Positions 17,501 through 24,741 of a stretch of 64,000 nucleotides of DNA are shown piece after piece; position 1 is the first letter of the stretch; each line of letters starts with the position of its first letter. Under the pieces are notes generated by a model. That model did no database searches, was not told the DNA's origin, and saw only the letters and a program-made list of their open reading frames with translations. A program made the position numbers and the translations under genes. This DNA comes from Streptomyces bicolor (GTDB taxonomy: Bacteria; Actinomycetota; Actinomycetes; Streptomycetales; Streptomycetaceae), in NCBI RefSeq assembly GCF_000719285.1, contig NZ_JOFS01000010.1:62001-126000 (forward strand). Reading direction: 5' to 3'.

Positions 17501-18184
17501 ATGGCTCACGCAGCCCGTTCACGCCGTATCGCCGCCGTACTGGCCGCTCTCTCGCTCGGCATCATGGCGCTGACCGCATGCAACGGCGACGCCGAGGGGG
17601 ACACAGCCGCACCGAGCGCGACGGCGACCCCATCCCCTACGTCCCCTGCGGGTACGGGCCAGGGCTCCGACGCGCCCACGACGGCCGTCCCGGGTGACGG
17701 CGGCAGCGCGAGCGGGGGCTCCTCCGGCAGCGGTGGCAGCACCCCGCGGCCGTCGGAGGCCGGGTCCGACGACGGCCAGGACGGAGGCGTGGGCATGTGC
17801 GAGACGACCGACCTGAGTTACGACGTCACCGTCGCGTCCAGGCCCGTCAACCACGCCTTGCTGACCGCGAAGAACAAGGGCAGCGACCCCTGTCTGCTGC
17901 CGGCCAACGAGTTGGTGATCACGATTCCGGGGCTCGACGGCGCCGCCGAGCACATGGGACCCGCGGGCAAGGACTGGATTCTGAAGGCCGGCGAGCGCGC
18001 CTACGCCGGGATCATGTTCTCGCGCGCCGACACGGCGGGCGGCAAGAGCGCCGACAAGGTGGAGATCGCGCTCACCCCCGCCGAGAGCCCCACGACCGTG
18101 CCGGTCGGCGATGGCCCCGTCACGGTCAACGACGGCCAGGTCACCAGCTTCTTCGGCACCGCTGAGGACGCGCTCACCTACTGA
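17501..18184 (+). CDS. DUF4232-type lipoprotein, 227 aa
   Basis: A signal peptide ends in a lipobox, LTAC (Cys about residue 27), so the protein is probably anchored to the outer face of the membrane. A Ser/Gly/Pro/Thr linker (about 30-95) precedes a C-terminal domain starting MCETTDLSYDVTVASRPVNHALLTAKNKGSDPC, which has the paired cysteines and beta-strand pattern of DUF4232. The gene ends 11 bases inside the 3-prime end of the convergent GyrB-like gene. Function unknown. Confidence 0.8.
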   Translation: MAHAARSRRIAAVLAALSLGIMALTACNGDAEGDTAAPSATATPSPTSPAGTGQGSDAPTTAVPGDGGSASGGSSGSGGSTPRPSEAGSDDGQDGGVGMCETTDLSYDVTVASRPVNHALLTAKNKGSDPCLLPANELVITIPGLDGAAEHMGPAGKDWILKAGERAYAGIMFSRADTAGGKSADKVEIALTPAESPTTVPVGDGPVTVNDGQVTSFFGTAEDALTY

Positions 18185-19331
18185 CGATCCGGTCGACGAC
18201 CTCCATGGCCTGCTCCGGGTGCTCCTCGAACCAGTTGCCGAGGCGCTCCCGGACGGCTTCCCGGACACAGACCCGCACGTCTGTGTTGCCCAGTTGCCCG
18301 CGCGTGGCGCCGAGGAACTCGGGGCGGTCGAGCTTCACCGACACGATTGCCGTGAGGCCCTGGCCGACCCGGTCGGCGGCGGGAACGGAGTTCGCCGTCG
18401 GCAGCCCCCGGTCCCGGGCGTACGCGGTGACCGCGGCGGTCACTCCGTCGCGGAAGCCGTCCACGTGCGTGCCGCCGTGGGGAGTGGGCAGGCTGTTGGC
18501 GAAGCTGCGGATTCTCTCTCCGTGAGAGCCGCTCCAGAGGAGGGCCACCTCCATCGTGCCCGCCATCCGCGGGTCCTCCTGCTCGAAGCCGATGACGTCC
18601 GGTTGAAGGGTCGCCCCTGCCTCCGCGTCGAGGGCGGCCACGAAGTCCCGCACTCCATCCGGAAACCGGAACCGTACCGCCCGGACCTCGCCCGACAGGC
18701 CCTCGTCGGTCAGCGAGATCCCCAGGCCCTTGTTGAGGAAGGCCAACTGCCGGAAACGCTCTGCCAGCACGGCGAACGAGCAGCGCGTCGTCTCGAAGAT
18801 CTCGGTGTCGGGCCAGAAGGCGATGGTCGTCCCGCTTCCGGTCGCGGACCCCACGGCCGAGGGCGGGGCGAGAGCGACACCGCGCGCGTACTCCTGGACC
18901 CATCGGACCCCCTCGCACCGCACCTCGGCCGTCAGTCGGCTCGAAAGGGCGTTGGCGACGACGAGTCCCACACCGACAGGGCCGACGGCCGCGAGGTTCC
19001 GGCCACCGGGCGCCGACCCGGCGTACTGACTCGTCAGCAGGGCTTCGAGGCCCGTGCCGCCGGAGTCACCGGAGGCTCGGGCCTCGAAAGGAACCCCCGG
19101 CCCGTCGTCGGTGACCCGCACGCCTCCGTCGGCCGTGAGCGTGACGTCGACGGAACCGGCACCCTTGGCCAGGACCTCGTTCACCGCCTGGCCGACGACC
19201 TCGAACACCAACTGATGCAAGCCGCGTTGGCCGATCGAGCCGACGTATATCCCCGGCCGCTTCCGAATGGCCGCCCGCCCCTCCAGCACCTCGATTCGGG
19301 CAGCGTCGTACCCCATGCCATCCCCACTCAT
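18174..19331 (-). CDS. GyrB-like GHKL ATPase without TOPRIM domain, 385 aa
   Basis: Residues 1-220 resemble the GyrB ATPase domain: EVLEGRAAIRKRPGIYVGS, DDGPGVPF (ADP-binding Asp kept) and GPVGVGLVVANALS (ATP lid). Residues 220-385 match the transducer domain. It stops there: no TOPRIM or tail domain, versus about 690 residues in housekeeping GyrB. In the first helix GyrB has E-V-V-D-N; here it is EVVGQAVNE, so the Mg-coordinating Asn is replaced by Gln. It cannot be a complete gyrase subunit. ATG 19331 has GGAGGGG 5 bases upstream. Role unknown. Confidence 0.8.
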   Translation of the reverse strand: MSGDGMGYDAARIEVLEGRAAIRKRPGIYVGSIGQRGLHQLVFEVVGQAVNEVLAKGAGSVDVTLTADGGVRVTDDGPGVPFEARASGDSGGTGLEALLTSQYAGSAPGGRNLAAVGPVGVGLVVANALSSRLTAEVRCEGVRWVQEYARGVALAPPSAVGSATGSGTTIAFWPDTEIFETTRCSFAVLAERFRQLAFLNKGLGISLTDEGLSGEVRAVRFRFPDGVRDFVAALDAEAGATLQPDVIGFEQEDPRMAGTMEVALLWSGSHGERIRSFANSLPTPHGGTHVDGFRDGVTAAVTAYARDRGLPTANSVPAADRVGQGLTAIVSVKLDRPEFLGATRGQLGNTDVRVCVREAVRERLGNWFEEHPEQAMEVVDRIVSR

Positions 19332-19603
19332 GAAGACCCCTCCCATGGCGTCCGGCAGACCTCCCCAGCTTAGGAGGAATCCAGGAAAACACCAGGTCAG
19401 AGCCGTTTGGTCGAGGCCCCGGACGGGCGGGTGAGGGCGTGCGGGGAGGCGGTCGGCGCAGGGGCCGCGCACTGTGCCGGGAGCGCGTCCGGGGACCCGC
19501 CGAAGCCGCGTACGGCCCCGTTCCGAGCGCCCCTGAGGCCCTCAATCATCGGCTCGAACCGATGGCGGCGGGTACCAGTGCCTCTCAAGCAGGGTGCGGT
19601 GTA

Positions 19604-19795
19604 CTAGCGAACGCTCCCGCACACGTGGGTGACGAGGTCGGCCCAGGCGGTGGGGGAGAGGGTGAGCTGGGGGCCCTGCTGGTTCTTGGAGTCGCGGACG
19701 TGGATGGTGTGGGGGGAGGTGGCGACCTCTACGCAGTCGCCGTCGCCGCCGCTGCTGTAGCTGCTCTTGAACCAGGCCAGTTCGCTGGTGCTCAT
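19604..19795 (-). CDS. DUF397 protein, 63 aa
   Basis: Shows the whole DUF397 pattern: LAWFKSSYSSGGDGDCVEVA, VRDSKNQQGPQL, then SPTAWADLV. Such small proteins almost always sit after an XRE/DUF5753 regulator, as here, with an ATGA overlap. The best studied relatives are WhiJ-associated development genes; DUF397 partners may act as antitoxin-like modulators of the regulator. The 272 bases between this gene's stop and the GyrB-like start contain no convincing gene. Confidence 0.9.
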   Translation of the reverse strand: MSTSELAWFKSSYSSGGDGDCVEVATSPHTIHVRDSKNQQGPQLTLSPTAWADLVTHVCGSVR

Positions 19796-20643
19796 AGCTC
19801 TCCTCGCATCCGCTGCAACAGGCTCACGGAGTCTTCAACGGTGAGAGCCTGCGCAAGCATCCTGGCATACCGCCTTTGGAGGACGCTGACCTCTTTCCCG
19901 TCGGAGATGAGCAGACCGCCTCGCTGTCCCTCGCAGTAGGCGAACCATTTGTTCTCCGGAGTTTCCAGGAGTTGCATCGGGCCGTCGAGCCCTGCGTGTG
20001 TCTCCCGCACAGTCGGCATGATCTGGATCTCTACGTTTCGCAGTTCGGCGATCTCCAGCACGTGGTCGATGAGATTCCGGGTTACCTCCGCCCCTCCGGT
20101 CCGGCGACGGAAGAGGTGCTCCTCCAGGACGAAGGCGAACGCCGTGTTCGGTCGCTCGCGCAGCAGTTGCTGACGTTCCGCCCTCGCGGCCCACTGTGCC
20201 TCGATCTGTTCGTCGCTCAGAGGCGGCAGCTGGTTCGTGAACAACGTCCGCGCGTACGCCTCCGTCTGCAACAGCCCCGGAACCAACCGGCATTCATACG
20301 TGTACAGCGTGATCGCCGTGGTCTCCAGCTGCGCCCATCGCCGAAACCAAGCCGCCAACCCCGGCTGCCGAGCCAGATGCCGCGCCGCCTTCCGCAGGGC
20401 TCCCGTGTTCCCCAACACCGGCTCCGACCGCTCCGAAAACGTCGGATCCGGCATCCGCCGCCCCAACTCCACCGAAGCCACGGAGTGTTTGGACAGCCCC
20501 ACCAGGTCCCCGAACTCCTCCCGGCTCAACCCCGCATGCTCCCGCAACGCTTGCACGACCGCCCCGAACGTCCGCAGACTGTCCGAGGACTCCGGCTCGC
20601 CGCCTGCCGCAGCCGCACCCGTCCCCACCGCGCCATCGACCAC
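19792..20643 (-). CDS. XRE-family regulator with DUF5753 (WhiJ-like), 283 aa
   Basis: An N-terminal helix-turn-helix (FGAVVQALREHAGLSREEFGDLVGLSKHSVASVE, residues 25-60) is followed by a DUF5753 domain: LETTAITLYTYECRLVPGLLQTEAYARTL, FVLEEHLFRRRTGG and a C-terminal LLQRMRGEL. GTG 20643 follows GGAGGTGA, which fixes the start. It is divergent from the ATPase gene at 20774 and overlaps the DUF397 gene. WhiJ-like proteins repress development or antibiotic genes until relieved. The target here is unknown. Confidence 0.88.
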   Translation of the reverse strand: MVDGAVGTGAAAAGGEPESSDSLRTFGAVVQALREHAGLSREEFGDLVGLSKHSVASVELGRRMPDPTFSERSEPVLGNTGALRKAARHLARQPGLAAWFRRWAQLETTAITLYTYECRLVPGLLQTEAYARTLFTNQLPPLSDEQIEAQWAARAERQQLLRERPNTAFAFVLEEHLFRRRTGGAEVTRNLIDHVLEIAELRNVEIQIMPTVRETHAGLDGPMQLLETPENKWFAYCEGQRGGLLISDGKEVSVLQRRYARMLAQALTVEDSVSLLQRMRGEL

Positions 20644-20667
20644 TGTCGGTCACCTCCCGGGCTCATG

Positions 20668-20727
20668 GTCACGGCTAGTGACAAGTACTGTCCAGCCCGT
20701 AACCGCGTACGCTCCCGCAGCGTACGC
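20668..20727. promoter_or_regulatory. divergent control region with inverted repeat and paired palindromes
   Basis: Between the XRE gene and the divergent ATPase, GTCAC-GGCTA-GTGAC (20668-20682) is a perfect 5-bp dyad. Then GCGTACGC occurs twice (20705-20712 and 20720-20727) with a 15-base period. These are candidate operators for the XRE protein controlling both directions. Confidence 0.45.
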
Positions 20728-20773
20728 GCCGCCCACCTGGTGAACCGCCCGTCACAGCGGCCAGATTGAGCGC

Positions 20774-21256
20774 ATGCCAGCACCGCTCACCCCCCAATCG
20801 CCGCTCACCGTACGTATGTTCAGCCAGCGCCTCAGTGCAACGCCCCGCGGCGCCCGCCTCGCCCGGCACCTCGCCCTGGCCCAGCTCCACACCTGGGGCA
20901 TCCCGCACGGCAGCAGTGCCTCCGACGCCGTCGCCCTGATCGTCGCCGAGTTGGCCGCGAATGCCGTCACGCACGGCCGAGTCCCCGGGCGGGACTTCGA
21001 GCTGCGGCTGTCGCTGCCGACGGGCAGCATCCGGGTCGAGGTCAGTGATACGCGTGCCGGGACCCGGCCCTCGAAACCCGGGGACGTACGGCCCTCAAGT
21101 CCTCTCGACGAGCACGGCCGAGGCCTCGTCCTCGTCGAGGCGCTGGCCGACCGGTGGGAGGTGGTGGACCGTGACGCGGCACCCGGAAAGACGGTCCGTG
21201 CCGAGGTGGACCTGCCGGGGTGGCTGTCGCTCAACGGCCCTGCCCCGCTGGGTTAG
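20774..21256 (+). CDS. SpoIIAB-like ATP-binding protein (anti-sigma-type histidine kinase fold), 160 aa
   Basis: A small GHKL ATPase: N box VALIVAELAANAVTHGRVPG (about residues 53-72), G1-like VSDTRAGTRP and G2 EHGRGLVLVEALAD. It fits the HATPase_c_2 proteins that pair with XRE/DUF397 genes in Streptomyces, as in the whiJ and abaA loci. Its stop codon TAG is formed by the first three bases of a 108-bp inverted-repeat element, so the original C-terminus may have been longer. Confidence 0.85.
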   Translation: MPAPLTPQSPLTVRMFSQRLSATPRGARLARHLALAQLHTWGIPHGSSASDAVALIVAELAANAVTHGRVPGRDFELRLSLPTGSIRVEVSDTRAGTRPSKPGDVRPSSPLDEHGRGLVLVEALADRWEVVDRDAAPGKTVRAEVDLPGWLSLNGPAPLG

Positions 21257-21361
21257 GGCCTGTCCGGCGGATCATGCCGGCGTCGCGCGGCCCGGCACGC
21301 TCACCTGCGTCGACGAGGTTGCCGTTTCTTGCAGGCGGCCTGATCCGCCGGTCAGGCCCTA
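21254..21361. mobile_element. 108-bp MITE-like element with 21-bp terminal inverted repeats
   Basis: The left end reads TAGGGCCTGTCCGGCGG and the right end is its reverse complement; over 21 bases the ends match at 20. It encodes no protein. TAG at each outer end supplies the stop codon of the ATPase gene (21254-21256) and, in the other direction, that of the P-loop gene (21361-21359). The ends resemble those of small Streptomyces elements mobilised by IS5- or IS630-type transposases; no transposase is here. Confidence 0.7.
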
Positions 21362-23131
21362 GCTCCAGAGCCCGTCCAGCCGCAAGCGCGCGGCGTACAG
21401 CCCCTCGGGGCTTCCGGCGAGGACCAGCCCCTCGGATGTCAGGGCAAGCGTGGTGCACGCGTGCAGCAGGGGAAGGGCGCGCATCCTGCCGGAGGAGACG
21501 TGCCACAGGTGCAACTCCGCGTCGTTCCAGGCGACGGCGAGCACCGGACCGACGGAGGTGTCGGTCGCCGCGAGCGCCGTGGCCAGGCACCCGCGCTGCT
21601 CCACGGGGACCGGCATGGGGTCACCCGAGGTCTCCCACATGCGTACCGAGCCGTCCAGCGCCGCGCTGAAGGTGAGGGTCAGGTCATCGGCGGTGAGGCG
21701 GAGACAGGCGGCGGCGGTGACGGGCTGGTCGTGGACGCGGAAGGAGCGCGGCGTGTCCTGGTAGTCGCTCAGGGACCATGCGTGGAGGTTGCCGCCCCGG
21801 TCGCCGACGATGGCGTACGGGCTCCGCGGGCCGCCGTTGCCGAGTGCGGTCACCTGGGCTGCGTCGTCGGCGAGGGCTGCCGCACCGTGGCGCTCGGCGA
21901 TCTGCCCGAGCATGAACCCGGCGATGGGATCGTCCTCGGGCACGAGCGGCAGCAGCACGCCGGTCTGGTCGAGCAGCAGGGCCGAGCCGGCGTCGCGTGG
22001 AGCGATGGAGACGGGGCGCGTGGACGGCGGTGAACCGGCCGATTCCGCTGCGGCGCCGGTGTCCATGTCGTACGACCGGATCCGCCCCGTGACATCGGCC
22101 GTCAGCAGACGCCGTTCGTCGCCCGGCACCGGTGCCAGCGCGGCGATCGGCAGGTCCGGCCTCGCCCACACCGCCGACCACCAGTGCCGCTGGGCGAGCG
22201 GGCGCAGGTACTCGGCCAGGGCCGCGTCGGTGCCTGCGGCGGCGGTGTGCAGCAGGGCGGCACGTTCGGCGCTGTCGGTGCGGTACGCCGTCAGCTCGGG
22301 TGCGGCACGTCTCCACACCTGGCGGAGCTGTCCGGGCACCGGGATGCGTTCGTCGGCGAGTGTGGCCGTGAGCGCGGTGGCCGAGCCGTGCGCAAGGAAC
22401 CCGGGGTCGGCCAGCAGGCTGCGTACGGCGGCGCCTTCGTCGTCGGTTCGCAGGGCCGCGTCGAGGATGTGGCGGAGGGCGGGGTCGGGCGCCCGCGACC
22501 AGTCAGGCCGTCCGTCGGGCGTGTGCGGAACGGTCGTGACAAGCTCCGTGAACGAGCTCTTTCCGGGGCTCTCATGGTCGCCGGGTACGGCGGTGCGGCC
22601 GCCGACCAGGTCGATGATCTCGGCACCGTCCGCGGGCAGCAGTCCGGAGTCGCCGATCTCCACGGCGGCGCGCACGTGGGGGAGTGACAGCAAGGGCTCC
22701 AGGAGGCCGGCGGCCAGGGTCGCCGGTGCCGCTGCGGACAGATCCGCGGGGCCCGCCCCGGACCGGTGCAGATCGGCTACGAGGAGCAGCAACGGCCGCT
22801 CGTCCTGGCTCACCCGGTCCAGCAGGCGTGCGGGGGAGAGGGGGCCGTAGCCGAGTTGGCGCCCCAGTTCCCACGCGAAGGTCTCGGCCGTCAGCCCCTC
22901 GGCCAGGACGGTGGCGTGGACGGTCGTCCGCGGGTGGCCGGTGGACCCGGCCAGGAACCAGGCGAGCAGTTGGCTCTTGCCGCTTCCTGCGGCGCCCCGT
23001 ACCAGGCACAACCGCCGCCCGGTCCCACTGTCGTCGGCCGCCCAGTCGAGCAACTGCCCTGCGGCGGCCTGCTTTTCGTCGTCCAACGGCGGCCAGGAGG
23101 CGATGTCCGGTACGGCGGCACCGACGGTCAT
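21359..23131 (-). CDS. P-loop NTPase with C-terminal beta-propeller, cassette partner, 590 aa
   Basis: Has a Walker A motif GAAGSGKSQ (about residues 47-55) with a Walker-B-like LLLLVADL near residue 115, then a helical region to about 300. From about 320 a repeated strand pattern follows (VWARPDLPIAALAPVPGDER, LHAWSLSDYQ, SAALDGSVRMWET, LHLWHVSSG), typical of WD40-like propellers. This resembles STAND-type signalling ATPases. It follows the SUKH-deaminase gene by 34 bases. ATG 23131 is chosen because GAGGGAGAG precedes it; ATG 23155 is the alternative. The stop lies in the MITE end. Function unknown. Confidence 0.65.
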   Translation of the reverse strand: MTVGAAVPDIASWPPLDDEKQAAAGQLLDWAADDSGTGRRLCLVRGAAGSGKSQLLAWFLAGSTGHPRTTVHATVLAEGLTAETFAWELGRQLGYGPLSPARLLDRVSQDERPLLLLVADLHRSGAGPADLSAAAPATLAAGLLEPLLSLPHVRAAVEIGDSGLLPADGAEIIDLVGGRTAVPGDHESPGKSSFTELVTTVPHTPDGRPDWSRAPDPALRHILDAALRTDDEGAAVRSLLADPGFLAHGSATALTATLADERIPVPGQLRQVWRRAAPELTAYRTDSAERAALLHTAAAGTDAALAEYLRPLAQRHWWSAVWARPDLPIAALAPVPGDERRLLTADVTGRIRSYDMDTGAAAESAGSPPSTRPVSIAPRDAGSALLLDQTGVLLPLVPEDDPIAGFMLGQIAERHGAAALADDAAQVTALGNGGPRSPYAIVGDRGGNLHAWSLSDYQDTPRSFRVHDQPVTAAACLRLTADDLTLTFSAALDGSVRMWETSGDPMPVPVEQRGCLATALAATDTSVGPVLAVAWNDAELHLWHVSSGRMRALPLLHACTTLALTSEGLVLAGSPEGLYAARLRLDGLWS

Positions 23132-23165
23132 GGCGTGCTGCTCTCCCTCGTTCATGTTCCGCGTT

Positions 23166-24005
23166 CTACTGAGACGGTGCCTGCTCCGCCGCCTCGCGCA
23201 GCAGTCGGATGCCCTCGGCACGGGACTCGGCCGTCTCCCCGTAGGGGAAGTTGTGCGTCAGCTGCGCCTCCGGGAAGACCTGCCCCAGCCACAGCGAGCA
23301 GTAGTGCCCCGGCATGAAACAGGCCTCCAACTCGGTGTGGATCCGCAGCACTTGCTCCGGCACGACACCCGCGGCCCGCAGCCGGTCCCACAGCCGCTCC
23401 TCCGGATGGATCCCGATCCCGCCGGCCTGCGTGACGATCTGCTTCTCGCCCCGCTCGTCGACGATCTCGAACGCGGTGAACCACTCCCCGCTCGCGGTGT
23501 CCCTGATGTCGTCGAGAACGAGCGGCCACCAGTTCTCGCGCCCCTCGAACGCCGGCGGGTCGATCGTCCGCAGCCGCTGTTCGAGTTCCGCGTACGCGGC
23601 GGCGGCCTCCTGCGGCAGGCCGGTGCCGAGGATCGCGGCGAGGGCCCGGTCGAGCGCGGTGAGCGACTGGGCGAACGCTTCCGGAGCCGAGTTCACGAAC
23701 CTCAACTCCTCGGTCCAGTCGAGGAGTACGGCGCGGACGACACCCTCATGGTCGGCGCAGATCTCGAAACCCCGGTCGGAGCCGAGCCGCGCCCACTGCA
23801 GGCACTCCTCCTGCACGACCGTGCGCCCGGCGGACTGCGCGAACTCCTGCAGCAGTACGGCGTCGTCGTGGCCGGTGGCGAAGTACGGCCCGACCTGGAC
23901 GGGTACGGCGACCTCCGCCAGGCGCCGCACGCTCGGGGCCGTACTCAACGCTTCACCGGCAGCCTCCTGCCGGAAATGCCGGACGCTGCCTGCGGGGACT
24001 GTCAT
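23166..24005 (-). CDS. SUKH-4 immunity-type protein fused to a deaminase-like domain, 279 aa
   Basis: The N-terminal two thirds resemble SUKH-4 immunity proteins (GFEICADHEGVVRAVLLD, then LRTIDPPAFEGRENWWPLVLDDI). The last 80 residues are homologous to the toxin's deaminase: His200-x-Glu202 in IHPEERL, Cys229 and Cys236 in EACFMPGHYCS, then THNFPYGETAESRAEG, against THSIDYGDTRESRAQG in the toxin. All zinc ligands are kept. A protein with both an immunity-type and a toxin-type domain is unusual; it may be an enzyme, a decoy or a regulator. Its stop is 34 bases from the P-loop gene. Confidence 0.72.
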   Translation of the reverse strand: MTVPAGSVRHFRQEAAGEALSTAPSVRRLAEVAVPVQVGPYFATGHDDAVLLQEFAQSAGRTVVQEECLQWARLGSDRGFEICADHEGVVRAVLLDWTEELRFVNSAPEAFAQSLTALDRALAAILGTGLPQEAAAAYAELEQRLRTIDPPAFEGRENWWPLVLDDIRDTASGEWFTAFEIVDERGEKQIVTQAGGIGIHPEERLWDRLRAAGVVPEQVLRIHTELEACFMPGHYCSLWLGQVFPEAQLTHNFPYGETAESRAEGIRLLREAAEQAPSQ

Positions 24006-24072
24006 GGGTGATTCCGCCTAATCAATGGACTCGTACACATTCGAGACAACAGCATCCCGGATCGCCTGCGGG

Positions 24073-24645
24073 CTACCGCGTCTCGGGGTAGGCGACATAC
24101 TCAAGAATGTTGTGCCATCGTGAATGGCTCACTTCCAGAGCCGCCGGGTCGATCTCGCTCATTTCCTCGGTCAGTCGCCGGGCCGCTCCCTCAGGGTCGA
24201 GGATCTCCTGCTCCGACTCGAAGTCGTAGTTGGGGCGTTCCTTTTCCAGCAGGTAGAGAAAGTGGGCGAAGGAATTGAGATCCTTGTTCAACGGATAGAT
24301 CTCGAACTCGTCACCCGGAAGGCAGTGAACGACACCCGTGACCCCGTCCAGAGCGATGTCGTCGTAGGGGATCATCCCGAGGAGAAGCCAACCTTCGGCC
24401 CCCTCGGGCAGGTTCGTCCATCGGTCGCGGAGGTCGTCGTAGCAGCTGCCGAGTTCTCTCACCTGCTCCGGCGTCCCGTCCACCAGGTCGAACCAGGGGT
24501 TGGGGCGAGACGGAATGCCGATGTGGCGCAGGAAGTGCGAGCTCGGTCCGTGCTGGATGTTCGCCACCACTGCTTCGGGAAACGTGATGAGTTCATCCGG
24601 GCTGAACTCGGTCTCCAGGGTTTCCCGGTCGATGGGGGGTGTCAT
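24073..24645 (-). CDS. SUKH-4 immunity protein, 190 aa
   Basis: Contains FLRHIGIPSRPNPWFDLV, WLLLGMIPYDDIALDG, VHCLPGDEFEIYPLNKDLNSF and the SUKH-4 end LTEEMSEIDPAALEVSHSRWHNILEYV. SUKH proteins neutralise the toxin encoded next to them, often nucleases or deaminases; here the partner is probably the deaminase toxin 97 bases upstream. ATG 24645 has AAGGAGG 11 bases upstream. It shares the IDPxA..W..xL segment with the fusion protein downstream. Confidence 0.82.
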   Translation of the reverse strand: MTPPIDRETLETEFSPDELITFPEAVVANIQHGPSSHFLRHIGIPSRPNPWFDLVDGTPEQVRELGSCYDDLRDRWTNLPEGAEGWLLLGMIPYDDIALDGVTGVVHCLPGDEFEIYPLNKDLNSFAHFLYLLEKERPNYDFESEQEILDPEGAARRLTEEMSEIDPAALEVSHSRWHNILEYVAYPETR

Positions 24646-24741
24646 CGCGTGACCTGCCTCCTTGCGAATAGCGGGGATGCCCTGATGCTAGCACCGAAGT
24701 GGATCTGGTACGGGTTTGCGTTGCATGCCCGGATATGTGCC

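Noticed and set aside
19547..19564. Palindrome CATCGGCTCGAACCGATG resembling a tRNA T-arm
   Set aside because: No acceptor stem, anticodon arm or D-arm can be found at proper spacing on either strand.
19397..19588. 63-codon minus-strand ORF between the GyrB-like and DUF397 genes
   Set aside because: No ribosome site, low-complexity composition and no recognisable pattern; 19332-19603 is treated as non-coding.
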